Below are positions 31,031 through 43,817 of a stretch of 64,000 nucleotides of DNA, piece by piece (position 1 is the stretch's first letter; each line of letters begins with the position of its first letter). Both the position numbers and the translations under genes were made by a program. The notes under the pieces were generated by a model. The model was given only the letters and a program-made list of their open reading frames with translations, ran no database searches and was not told the origin of the DNA. Source of the stretch: Vandiemenella viatica (taxonomy: Eukaryota > Arthropoda > Insecta > Orthoptera > Morabidae); contig JARYHS010008074.1 in the NCBI GenBank assembly GCA_031002005.1, forward strand, positions 344,868,932 to 344,932,931, given 5' to 3'.

Positions 31031-32020
31031 CGTGAAACTTTAACCGGAACAGAGAATTTTCAGCCATTTTCTAATTAAGAGGAACAGGTTGATTTTTCAG
31101 CACTAGAAATATGTATTAGGGATGTATAATACTGTGACTTCATTGATACTTCATTATCAAAAGCCCTTAGATAGCTAGTAAATTTATTGGTATTCCAGGT
31201 AATAACATTAGCTTATCTATGTTTTCTAAGGTATTTATAGAAGCTGAGGATAATTTTGATTTTATTTTAATAACTACATGTTTCCTTATCGTGATATAAA
31301 TAAATTTGAACGAAAGTATTAACGACGTAAATTCTTACAGTTCGCTGAAGGGAATCACGTGCAAGCAAATACATAGAATACTTGATGTATATATATATAT
31401 ACACTGTAGATAAAATACAATGAATCAGTCAGGAATTTTAATGTACTGCCATAAGAAAAAATATGTACTAAATTGTAACGACACAACTTTGGTAGCTAAC
31501 TTCATACCACGTTAGCATTCCAAGTTGCTAATTGAAAACGTAGAAGCAATAATTAAACGAAGTTTATTAGTTTCTAGACACTGCAAGTAATATCACTCTT
31601 TATTAGCTATATGTGAATCTTCATGAGACCCAAGAAAACGTCATAAACGTAATTATATACACTAACCCATCTGGAATCAATTTGTAGACTTTATAATACC
31701 ATGACGTTTAGGCGCATAGGGAGAAGAAGAAGTAAAACTTATCAAAGAACATTTTTGGCTGTGGAAAAGTGAATTAGTCATTTAATAAATAATCGAGGTT
31801 TATATTTGTGCAGTATCTGACAAACTTTTCGTAATTATATCAAATTTTAGAGGCAGGAATTTTTTCAATACGAATTTATCTAGTCTCTTATATGCTCTAA
31901 TTTGTTAAGCGATTTCACACCTGTTGTACACTTGGTGGTATACTATTTTAGTTAGCTCGAAGGGAAGATTGTTTTATCAAGTTATAAAGATCACCTGAAA
32001 CTTCCGAAACCCTGATTATA
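30691..32020. other. Unassigned AT-rich sequence
   Basis: Contains a short (TA)n run near 31388-31401. Nothing else supported apart from the tail of the ORF above. Confidence 0.4.
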
Positions 32021-32024
32021 ACAC

Positions 32025-32150
32025 GGACTAAACGAAGGTTGGGATGGTTCCTTGAAAAAACATCATCACTAAATTCCTTCCCGTTTCTTGCCTTGTATCC
32101 TTTTCCGCCTCTCATGCCCTAGACATCTAAGAGGCGTAAAGCACGAAAAA
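32025..32150 (+). repeat. tRNA-derived SINE, copy 4 (3' part)
   Basis: GGGATGGTTCCTTGAAAAAAC, AATTCCTTCCCGTTTCTTGC and a CTAAGAGGCGTAAAGC end. The head is missing. Confidence 0.72.
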
Positions 32151-35100
32151 AACAAACAGTGACAGTGGAATTGTAAAATACCTGTTTCCTCCGGTCTACG
32201 TCGAGAATGCGTATATGGAGAAAGAAAATTTCGAGACAGTACTGTAAGGTTTTGGGTAATTAAAAAGTCCGTTTGCTCTTGTTTTAAGAGGAGAAATACA
32301 TCTGCAGATGTACTAAGTGATACATAACCGGCGTTAATTGTGAATAGATTATTTAATGTTCACAGTAGTGTCCTGGATTTTAGGTTATGTAGGAGGGCAG
32401 GCAAATGAAAAGTTTTTCTTAAGAAATATTCTGCCATCTCAAGAATTTGTGTTGGTAACGGTTTCAAAATACGACAAAAATATGTGTGATCAAAGTCTAT
32501 GTGGGTCACCAGCGCTGTTTATAGTTTCAGAGAAGCTAACTAGTTGTTCAGCATCAAAATATCATAGAGTAACGGAAAAAGCAGAACATTTAAGGAAATT
32601 GGAAGCGGAAAATAATGATGTATTAGCATTGACACTACTTGTGTAAATCATAGTTAAACAGCTTTGTAAGAATTATATTTGGGTTTATTAACTTGTCATC
32701 TCCGATGATTGTAATGTATCACTGACGTGTCTTATTTCCCTATTCTTCTTCATGCAGTAAAACTGAGAAGCTCAAATGAATTAAACTATTGGTTGACATT
32801 TTGCTGTAGCATCTGACTGATAGATGGTGGTCATTTACTCACATGGTTGCTGTACGAACAATCAGCGATGCAATTTCAGTCGTTAGCGCCTCAGTACTCT
32901 TGATAAGGAGACGCTTCAGGCGGAATGAAAAAAGTAGAAATTGCTTTATTCAGAATTCAGAAAAAACATTCAGGTACAAAAAATATTCAGGTAGAAAACC
33001 TGAAACTGCCGATAAAAGGTTTTTCCTGTAAACAGTTTGACAGCTAGGCAAGTTTCAATCTTCTAAAAAATTTACTGTTGGTTAAATCTCGGCGGCAAAA
33101 ATTTCATTTATTTTCCTTTCAGCCTATTGCCGTAATTTTTTTAATTTTTATAAGGGTTGTTCGGAATATCTTAGTGTCAATTTAAATTAATGTAAATTTT
33201 CAGTTTAATCTTTAAGTCATGAATTAGGCACCTTAGAATTCTACCAAAAATTTGTTAGAGACAAATGTGTTTACTGAAAACCTTTACTTTGATTTACTAA
33301 CCAGTCAGTTTTAATGTTGACAAACGTATGTTTAAAAAAATCAGGAAACTGCTTCTCTGGAACGAAAAATTTTAAGATCTTTATAACAGCTTTCTCTAAG
33401 GCAATTACTGTAATGTTTCCAAAATATGAACTAGGTTTAGGTTTTGATTTACTATTGATAAACTAGTCTCACTTTCGTCAAAATGTTTCATGGAGCCAAA
33501 ATGATCAGAAACAACAGGACGGGATGTATTGATATGATTTTCAGATAAATCGAAATCTGAATATCTTGGGATCAAGAGGATTTAATTCGCTTAATTTGGC
33601 AAGGACGTTTGTGATGCAAAGTAGCCACGTAACCACCAAAGACGAGTGGAAATGAAATACTGCTAGCTTGACGGCACGTTAATACTTTGCGTCACATCAT
33701 CGTTGTAAGATTAGAAGGAGCACTGCCAAGTGAAACACTTCTCTGCTTTTGTTAGAGCCGAGATCAAGTGATAAAGAAATACAAAGTCAATACTAACAAT
33801 ATAGATCAGTGTCCGCTAGAGGTTACGATCACAATGAAGCACTCCAAGCACTTTGAATTATCTTCTGCCTTAGCTCTAAGCACCTTTAGACACAAACTAT
33901 CAACAGAATTCCCATCAGCAGATTTTGTGAGCCTTAGTGTGGGAGTCGTAACGAATATTTCTGAATCAACGTCGTGACGGAATTCATTATTGCCGTCACA
34001 CGATTGTTTGTAGACACACCGTGGCAGCAGGCACTAGAGGTGGTGAAACTTTGTAGGGTGACAACTGCAGCAGGTTGGTACCTGGACGCGGTCAAAGCCA
34101 CGAGCGAGTTGTTGCGGTTGGACTGGTCACTGACGCCTCATAGCTGCGAGGCCGCGGGCAGTACTGAGGCCAGCGGCAGCCGCCCTCCGGCCCGCCAGCC
34201 CGCGAGGTGCGCGGCACTGTGCCAGGCGACACATCACAGTCTGCAGGTCCGTGCTCGTTACCTTCTTCTTCTTCACCGGCTTTTTCAAACGTTTGGGGTC
34301 GACTGTCTTTGATGTGTTCGTCATTGGAATTGTCAAATTTGGAGCTTTGATTTACTGACGCCAAGCATTTTACACCTCCTGCCAGGTCGCACTACGTGCT
34401 AATTAGGGAAGTGAGTTGTTGCCGTGCGTCTGCAAAATCTGTAACTGTATTTTTTATGTAACAACTGAATTTTTTATTTGTTAAAAGTGTAGTTTATTAG
34501 GCGGAGATTTCGGACTGTCCTAGCAATCGCCACGTTTAACATTTCAACCAAATGAAGAGCTACTCTGCTAATATAAATAGCTTTATTCAATGAAATAAAA
34601 CAGCTTAGCTTTTGTTCGTACTGTCTTCTTCGATACCATGCACTCGTGCTGAAAAAGATGTAGCAGCTGGTATAAACGTAATATGTTTCTTATGTAGTGT
34701 TGTAAAGTATAGAAAACGTCGAAGAAATTATCTCCATTTTAATTTCCACTGATTTCTTTATTTCCAATAGATCTGCGGTTTCCAAGTCTGTAGACTAATC
34801 GAATTCTGAGAGTAGGATTATCTAAATGTGAAGGTGACTCAAAATTCAATACAAAATGTAAAAATATAGGCCTACTGTTCTTTCCGTATTTGTAATAAAT
34901 CTGATAATTTCTCTCGTTTGTTAGTATAAATTATTACTAAATATCAGTGTTTAATTCGAATATAAAATCGAAAACTGGGAAAGCTGCAAGCTAGTTGTTT
35001 CTAAAACACTTGAAATATCCTGGCGACGGTTGGTATTTTCAACACTACTTCGCGCAGCTAGCGGAACGACGACGATCTGTATCATTATGCACAGGAACTT

Positions 35101-37232
35101 TTCCATTCGTTAAGGAACTTACTCTGCAGAAAGTTCATCGGGACTTTATGTAAGAATATAAGTTTTATGTTTACCGGAAGCGTATAGTTTTACAGTAAAA
35201 ATTATGTTCATCGACAAGTTGGCACATAGTGGTGTTAGCACTTTTCAGCTCCAACATCAGGAGCCGTTCCCCTGAGCTGTCGGTCAGCAGACCTATACGT
35301 ACCTACAGATATTTTTGTATCTGAGGAAGACGATATAGCAAGTCGTCAAAATATCATGTTTTTACAACACAAAACGGCGGTACACCCGTGAAGACTTCAT
35401 TTCAAAATATTTTAACTGCAGTCAGGTTTTGACACGTTGTACTCATTCATTTCCGTATGTTGTGGTTTGGGTTTTATCCAGCTTGACGTCCAGCAAGTCC
35501 TAGACCTCCTACAAAGCAAGGGGAATTGTATTAAATCCTTGTTGTGTCCCGTGTAAAAGATTGGTTTAACATTTCGTAACGAAATGCAGAACCTACAGCA
35601 ATTCAGCCCCATTCCCGCAGCCGTAGATATGATTTATGGCTCATCTGATCTTAAAGATGATGGAGATGCTTAAAGTTAAACGGTCTGCAGATGCTGAGGA
35701 TCTACTCGATGTTGGCATGAACTGGTTGAATCTTTAGGCAGTCACATGGTTGGAAGACGGAACAATTAAATTGTTGCCGATGTACGTTAAGTGTCCAAGG
35801 TGAGTATGCAGAGAAGTTAGTGAAACTATTTGGCAGAAATTGTCTATAATGTTTCTGCGATATTACAACTTTCTATGGTGATACGTTCCGAATGATAATG
35901 CTTCATCACTTCAGAACCCTATGGACATCTGCATTTAACTGTTTTGTTGAAATTAATATAGACAGTAATTTAACGATTACGCATTTTTCTTGTAGTTTAC
36001 AATGTATTTGCTGAAAAGTATAGGAACCGAGGATTAATGTTTAACTGACGAAATAAATATAAAAATATTTTTTGTCATATCAGATGTAGGTTACCCAATC
36101 ATATCGAGATCCCCATAAGGCATAACGACTCCAAAATTCACCGCATTGAAGCCAATCAAGCTCACTGCCTCGCAGGAGGGCAAATTCCACGTGGTCTTAC
36201 TGAATCAGCTAGAGTCTTGGCGTAGATGGAACAAAGCTACTTCTTGAATGCTTTGGTTGAAGCCATTGGTTTCCGCAAACTTCAACAAAAGTCAGCAAAG
36301 AATCTGTCGATTATTGTGTACGTAAGATGGGAAATTTGTATTGATCTATTTTTAGCGCGTGTTTTTATGACAGCATGTTGACTTGTACATCCGTTCAGAA
36401 GTTCCAGAAATATTTAAACTGAAGCAGTAGATAGAAATAGACAACTTCTGAAATAACTTCGCTCATAGTGTATGGGTGCGGTTAACTCGTCGCTGTGGAG
36501 ATGGTACACTAACCACTACTAATTTTGCCCAGGAAAGAGGTCGCTATCGATTACAACAGAGTCAATCTCTTTCTCGAAGGTAATGCAGCAGGTAGTTAGA
36601 GCGTTCAGTTACGACCATTTGGCAACATAAGATATTTTGCTCTTAGAAGGGTAACATGAAATAAATTTGCATCCTTTTACCGACTTGCCGACAGTTTTTA
36701 GGAGTGCCGCACATTACAGACTCTCTCTACAGCGGATTGGTTTGTCACTGCTTTAAAAGAATGCATCAAAGGAATGCATAAACTAGAGTGAGTAGTGTTT
36801 ACTTCTACAGAACTGAAACAAATAATGGATATTATAGTTGCTAATACAATAACGTGTTTCTTCTGAATTTAAAAGCTCTCTAATGATTTAGTCACACAAT
36901 CTTGGTAGTAAAATCGTTCTGCGCACGGCAAGTTACCGAGGCTCAGAAACATAGATTTGATCCTTGAATAGCCCATTTGTCACACCAGTGCATACAAAAA
37001 GAGCTAATGATGATATGATGATAAGAGAACGAAATAAAGTTGTATTTTCGCAATTATAAGATTTATGATTTTTTTTTACTCTTCGCTAATGATTTGTGAC
37101 TAGAACGGTGAGTGACCCTGTGTAATTCAATCAGACTGGAGACAGCTGCTACCCATGTCGCATGTAGAAGACCATCGTGGTTTCAAAATAATTAATACGC
37201 TCGCTAAACACTATAAATTATAATCCTGTCTC
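32151..37232. other. Unassigned; one GC-rich patch
   Basis: About 5 kb without a recognisable gene. A CpG-rich patch at about 34120-34260 has two overlapping minus ORFs of 69 and 90 codons (34127-34336, 34092-34364). One starts with a Lys-rich segment (KRLKKPVKKKKVTSTD). A first exon or promoter region is conceivable but unproven. Near 35310-35390 a stretch TCTGAGGAAGACGATATAGC resembles the 3' UTRs of insect LINEs. The 96-codon ORF at 32356-32646 is unrecognised. Confidence 0.35.
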
Positions 37233-39300
37233 CAGGATTAAGAAGCACAGGTGGTGGAACGAGGAGTGTGATAGACTACTTGATCTGAGAAACAAGGCGT
37301 GGCACATCTGGCAAACCAAAAAGGACGAAAGTTCCTGGCAGCACTTTGTGGAAACTAGGAGGATGGTGTCCAAGGAGATCAAGAAAGTAAAGAAGGTTCA
37401 AGAAGACCAAATACTCAGTAATATTAATGACAACTTTACTAAGAACAACATGAGAAACTATTATCGGATCTTCAGAGAGAAGCTCAATAAATACAACCCC
37501 CAACCCTCCAACTTCAGGATAAAAAAGGGAACATGGCATATAGTAATAGGGGCAACTGCAAGATACTGGCAGACTACTTAAAGGAACTCCTAAATTGCGA
37601 AGAACCACTCCAAAAGATGGTGTTCGATGATGGAAAGAAGTCTTCCACCAACCCTGACTCTAAACCCCCATCTATAAGTGAGATCCAGACAATTCTGACT
37701 CACATGGAAAATTTTAAGGCATCAGGGGAAAATCAGATAACAGCCGAATTATGGAAATATGCTAGCAAAAATGCAATTATCTCACTCCAGAAATTTTTTG
37801 AGGAGATATGGAAGAAAGAAGTGATTCCAGAGGAATGGAAAATGGCCCTGATACACCCTCTACACAAAAGAGGCTCTAAATCTGATCCGAACAACTACAG
37901 AGGGATTTCTCTGGTGGATGTGACCTATAAGATATTGTCCAGAGCATTACTTGAACGAGTAGAATCCCAGTTGGACTGCCAAATCGGGGAGTATCAAGCA
38001 GGGTTCAGGAAAGGAAGGTCTTGCCCTGAACAGATCCTAAACCTCAGAAACATTTTAGCATACCAGAAGCAGAGGGCGAAACCATATATAGTGACTTTTG
38101 TGGACTTCCAAAAAGCTTACGATTCCATAGACAGAGGGTCGCTATTCATTATTTTGGAGGAATTTGGCTTGGACAGGAAAACCCTGAACCTCATCAAAAA
38201 AACCCTCACAAATACGACCTCAAAAGTTAGATTCATGGGTGAACTGTCAGAACCTTTTGAGATCAGAACAGGGATCCGGCAAGGGAATGGCCTCTCCCCC
38301 CTGTTGTTCAATTGTGCACTCGAAAAAGTTATGAGAGAATGGAATGCAAGAACCAGAGGAGGAATTAGACTTGGAACAAAAAATAAAGGAGTTACGATTA
38401 AGTGTTTGGCATTCGCTGACGATATGGCGATGCTCGCAGAAACATGGGAGGAAGCCAAGGAACAAATCGCCGAATTACAAGAGCAGGCAGGGAAGTTAGG
38501 ACTTAAGATTTCTTTCGAAAAAACAAAGATTATGACAAATATACCAGACACTCCTACGAGAGTCCGAGTAGGAGCTCATAAAATAGAGGTGGTTAGGAGT
38601 TTCAAGTACCTAGGGGAATGAATTGAATGGAACAACCTTGAAGGTAAAACAATGGAAGCGAGAAGGACCAAAATGGAATTAGCCTTCCAGAAGACCAAAA
38701 ACACTTACAATAAAAAAAGCCTCTCTTGGAACACAAAGATAAGACATTACAACACAGTAATTAAGCCGGAAGCACTCTATGCAGCAGAGACACTAGTCAT
38801 GGGGAGGTAAAGGACAAATGGAGAAATTGGAAATCAAAGAGAGGAAAATTTTGAGGAAGATCATGGGTCCCAAATTCCAGAATAACAAACAAGTTTTCTA
38901 CAGAAACGAAACCCTCTACGCAAAGTCCGAGAGACTCTCGGAAACCATGAGGAAAAAAAAGGATTGATTTCTATGGACACATATTCCGAATGAATCCTAA
39001 CAGACTAACAAAAAAATCTTTGACATCTTTTATAAAAAAAAGACTAAGCCCAACTGGTTTAAGGAAGTGGAAAAGGATCTGAGAGAACTCCAGATTACCG
39101 AAGTGATGTTAAAGAATGGTACAGCCAAGACCGTGACCAAAGACAAAAGTAAGAGGTTCCTAGTTGCGATAAACACCAGAAAACCGATTCAAATATCAGA
39201 AGAGGAAAGAAGGAAGAGATCAGATAGAATGAAGAAATACTGGGAGAAGAAGAAAACGCAAGCATCCAAGAAGTGATTGATCTGACGTACCCCAAAGATG
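37233..39300 (+). pseudogene. LINE ORF2 with reverse transcriptase, 5'-truncated
   Basis: The copy starts just after where an endonuclease would end (WWNEECDRLLDLRNKAW). The pre-RT linker is at 37260-37530. After one frameshift near 37530 the RT runs 37533-38621 with NNYRGISLVDVTYKI, GEYQAGFRKGRSC, FVDFQKAYDSI (catalytic Asp), GIRQGNGLSPLLFN and FADDMAMLAE (catalytic Asp pair). An in-frame TGA at 38619-38621 interrupts KYLGE, followed by codons in the same frame. Frameshifts lie near 38805 and 38955-39060, and the C-terminal region ends at 39276. The clade is uncertain; it differs from both the RTE-type and CR1-like families in this window. Confidence 0.9.
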
Positions 39301-42300
39301 GGTGATTCGAAAATAAAATAAAAATTAAAAAAAATGGTTAAGTCGGTGTTGTTGCAGCAACAGTTTAACTTGATGAAGACACCGGACGTAGCTGTCGAAA
39401 CGACGCACATGGCAGAACTTACTGAGGAGAAGAATGCTTATCAGCTGTACGACGGAAAAAAACTCAACTCTCACATTAAAATTTTTTCTTAGAATTTCCT
39501 ACAAAACCGAGAAATAGAGACGAAGCTTAAAAATTTAAATATTGTGAAGATTTTGCGATTAGTATGTTAGAAGCTTGTATGTAAATTGTTACCTTGCAAT
39601 GATTTTCAGTAACTGTAGTAAAACTAGCATCTATTGGACAGATTTCTAAAAGTAAATTGAGAGAAACGATACTGTAAAACCCTGCCACTTACACCAGAAA
39701 GAAAGTCAGGGCATTCTCAAATGAGTTCAAAGCGTTAAACAAGTAGAGGGATTCTGAAGAAATCTAGAAAAACAATTTTTTCTATGAGGTATCCGTACGT
39801 TTGAAAACTATTATTAGTGAACATCGTCATAAAACATTTTGTTCTGTTGTGGGCGTGATACGACCCAGTAATCGTCCCCATCAAATAACGAAAACTATAT
39901 GGTGACGTCGACAGTGATAAAGTATCCTGAACATCTATCGAAAGATGATGAGGAAGATGAAGCTTGCGACATGCGAAATCGAAAGACTAATTTGACAACA
40001 AATCAGGCGTTGCACTAGTTATTTTCACTACGGTAACCATAGATACTAGTATTTACCTTAGCTATTATTGTTGGCACTACGTCTGACCATATGCTTTTAT
40101 TGCGTTAAAGAACTGTGGCAATGCTATCCGTAGCGGGAGATACCGTTTTATATCGCACATCTGGTGTGTGATACCAGAGAGCCTCTTGTTTCACAATGAT
40201 AGTTTCGTCACGCTCGAGGAGAGTCCTCTAAAAAAAGATTGGCGTAGTTGCAGGAGCAAGAATGGCGTCCATCTCGTATTTCCCCACGTGTAAACATGGT
40301 TAGCCGCAATGACATGTGACTTCCCACGACAACTGAACGGGATTCACCGAACAGCTCGCATATCACCAGCCAGTACTGCAAAGCTTATCCGTGTGTTGTC
40401 GGCAGATTAGCAACTATCCCCTTTATCTATACAAAAAATTGACATTGACTTACAAAGAAAACTGTAGAAAGCTTCATTTGCTTGCAGCTATGAGGAGCAG
40501 CCTGCACTTGGCCACCGTAGAAAATGTAATACTCTACTTCAAAACAAAAACAAATGGGGAAAGCTAAAAGCGATCACCACACACCTTATTTTCCACTGTG
40601 GATAAAACTGTCTACATGGAGACAACAAGACGATGAGCTGAACAGGAAATTTGTATTTTGTTGTTGTTGATGTTTTGTACAATTTTTTGTAGTTAGTTGT
40701 TGAATTAGGTGGAGTACGCTCGTTGCATATTCACTATGACATAGTATAGGCCCGCCGCAATGTTTAGTCGAATCAAACCATTACTCCCATTCCTTGATGT
40801 CCTTAGTCTCTGTTTCTAATTAATAAAATGCCTTTGAAAGTATTGTCCCCCCCCCCTCCCCCCCGCCCTCCATCCTTTTCCCATGACTGTACTGCTTACA
40901 GCCATTCTGAAAGAAGCTTTCAGATTCCGTCCTGCGACGGATTTTTGGACCAAGAATATGATTTCAGGTGTTGCCCGCAAACTGCTTTAGAGAGACAGGT
41001 AGGAGAAATCTTGTTAGTAAAATTAGATTTTCAGATGATAATGCAGATATATCCTGTATGATCAAGCCCAAGGACTTATTCTTTCTAGCTCTACTAACGA
41101 TTAAAGAAATAGTGACAATTGTTATTTCTTTTAAAATGGAACTGAATCTGTTATTACTTTTGACTTTTATCACCGGATTACAAAATATAGAACCATATTT
41201 TAATTGTGATATTGTACATAACTAAGTAATTAACAGAAAGGTCAACAATATTAGACGCAACCTTCAAAATTAAGGAAAATATTATGAAGACTGATTATTG
41301 TAATATTGCATTTCAAGCCAAAAGTAGAGGAATCTTTTTTGCTATAACTACTGCTGAAGGCAGAGTATTGCTTACTTGAAAGGAAACGGCGTGCTCATAG
41401 CGAATTTAAATGTACCACGGCAATCGAGAATGCGCTGGACGCCCTTACGCCAATTGTGGTTCAGAACGGGTGCCAAAAATGTTGGCGGTTTACCAGAACA
41501 ATTATATTCTCGACCCTGAATCGTCGCGCTCTTCGATGTTAGGGACCAGCTGTGCTTTAAATTATTTTAACTCGTCCACACTGGTACTTGTTCTAACACA
41601 GTTCCTGCTCGCACTTTTCAATTTACGTTTTTTTGACATTGTACAGAGAATCAGATAAAATGGAATGTCTTATTTATATTTTAAAAAGACGTTCATCCTA
41701 TATGTTTACTGCACCTTTTAGAATAAAATTATATAACATAGCAATTTTAGAGCTATGTTTGTCAGAAATGACGACAGTTCTTGTGCTTGGCTCCAGGTAT
41801 TTAACAACGGAGAGCAGCTTAAGAGACAATGGTTATAAACTAAAGTGCGTTACATGTGCCAACTGAATAACTTTCAGCAAGGTTGCCTTTTTCCACTGTG
41901 AGCCAGCAGTGAAACATTCGTTTTTGTGTTTTTGTAAACAGCAGAGGATACACTGGAAATGTTTTGAAGATTAATGTACAACATCAGCGTAGAAATGTGG
42001 ATGTCGTATACCAGCCTACTCGACCGTATGTCTGGGAGTAATAACTTGTGAAATTGTTCTCTTCACGGGAGCCATTAACTTGTCTTGTTATCGAAGTCTT
42101 TTATAAGATTATTGGTTGATGCATTCATGGGTCGGCCATTCTGGGTCGTATGCGAAAATACATTGTAAAATACTTTTTATGAATTCCAACTAAAAAAGTA
42201 ATTATTATTCGCAAAACTTATTAAATAAATGAAATATACTTTTGCTTCATTTATTCACCAGCTACAGATTCTTCTTCTTAACTCAATTTGTTTGCATCCA

Positions 42301-43339
42301 TTAACATCTAATTTCATTGATTTTTGAAATGTCAATGAATAAGTGAAACAGTACACTCACAAAACTTCTATCTTTCGAAAATTCCCGTATTCACTTACAA
42401 TTGTACTTTTCCCATACAAACAGAGATTACTTGACAAGATCAAGTTTATTATTCAATCACTACACACAAATCGTATGGAAACAATCTCAAACAGTTTTAT
42501 TTCATATATACGTCTCCTCTCGCAATGAGTCTAATATCCTCACTTCATTACATCTTTTTACTCATTCAGTTATAACAAAACGAAACATACTCAACTTCTC
42601 TCACTGTGCATAAATATTTGTTGTCCATTTTAAAAAATATATCTGATTAAAATCTAAACCTACTAATCATATCTTACACAGTACAGTACTGGCAAACAGT
42701 AGCGCATTATATCACGACTCCCGCAAGAGTCGTCTGTAAGTTCACTACCATAGTTTACTGTCACAGTTGATAAAGTAACATGGAAATGCGATGATATTGA
42801 ATAATATGGGATAACGTAATTGAACGTAGTGAACCCATCAGGTTTGAGGATTATTCAATGTTCTTCTGATAAGGAAACGATACGACAACGCCGGTGACAG
42901 AGGTTATTTTGATTGTTACAGGGATTGAAGATAAAAGAGTTCTAATGAGTACATGAGTTCATTAGATCAGTTCTGAGGCTCGGATTTCACGTTAAATTGT
43001 AGGTTCCCCATACCTGGTAGGGTTTACCAGATTAGGTTAGGTGTGGCTACGACAGAGGCACATTGCCCAGCTGGCAAGAAAATCTGTCACCAGGTCTTTG
43101 AAACCACACGAAATTAATATTATTATTATTATCATATCAATGACATTTCTGAAACAGTAGTTGACACTCATGCATCCTGGGCAGCCACTTTATCACTTTT
43201 CAAGGTAAAAATATTTGCTGAATTATGAAATGGCGACAATACAAGACATTCGACCCATGTTTTGCAATTGTTGATCAATTTGGGACACGACTGCTTGTGC
43301 TATCATAGTTATTTGTTGATTGCAAGATATAGAATCATA
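39301..43339. other. LINE 3' UTR, then unassigned sequence
   Basis: The first ~180 bp (A-rich run near 39325-39340, then GATGAAGACACCGGACG) probably belongs to the LINE 3' UTR. The rest shows only short unrecognised ORFs and AT-rich DNA, with a poly-C run near 40850 and a short (ATT)n run near 43120-43130. Confidence 0.4.
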
Positions 43340-43341
43340 TA

Positions 43342-43815
43342 CAGGGTGTTTAAAAAATGTCCGGTATATTTGAAAAATCAATAAAAACTAAACGGGCAGC
43401 GATAAAAATACACCGTTTGTTGCAATATGCTTGGGACAACAGTAAATTTTCAGGCAGACAAACTTTCGAAATTAGTTACAATTTTCAACAACAGATAGCG
43501 CTGAGGTCTGGAAAAATCTCTGTTCTAAGGAATAAACCATTTTTTCACAGCAAACTTGCAATCTCTGAACAGCACACACTTACAGCAGAAAGACGACTTA
43601 CAGAATGGCGAACTCACAGACTGCGTTTACTTCTATATCTTTCAAATAGCCAGCAGCGCCATTTGTTGTTGAAAATTGTAACTAATTCTGAAAGTTTGTC
43701 TGCCTGAAAACTTACTGTTGTCCCAAGCATATTGCAATAAACGGTGTATTTCTATCGCTGCCCGTTTAGTTATTATTGATTTTTCAAATATACCGGTCAT
43801 TTTTGAAACACCCGG
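43342..43815. mobile_element. Foldback mariner-type MITE, 474 bp
   Basis: Two arms of about 161 bp (43342-43502 and 43655-43815) are inverted copies with few mismatches, separated by a ~150 bp loop. The ends read CAGGGTGTTTAAAAAATG and, from the right, CCGGGTGTTTCAAAAATG. TA lies on both sides (43340-43341 and 43816-43817). The long ORF 43357-43707 merely crosses the arm and loop and is not a gene. Confidence 0.9.
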
Positions 43816-43817
43816 TA

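Noticed and set aside
34092..34364. Host first exon
   Set aside because: CpG-rich and with a Lys-rich start, but no homology, splice pattern or continuation could be shown; kept only as a place to check.
38117..38551. Minus-strand 144-codon ORF
   Set aside because: Antisense of the RT of the LINE at 37.2-39.3 kb.
43025..43060. Insect telomere repeat (TTAGG)n
   Set aside because: Only one or two TTAGG units occur; no array.
43357..43707. 116-codon ORF as a gene
   Set aside because: It spans one arm and the loop of a foldback MITE.
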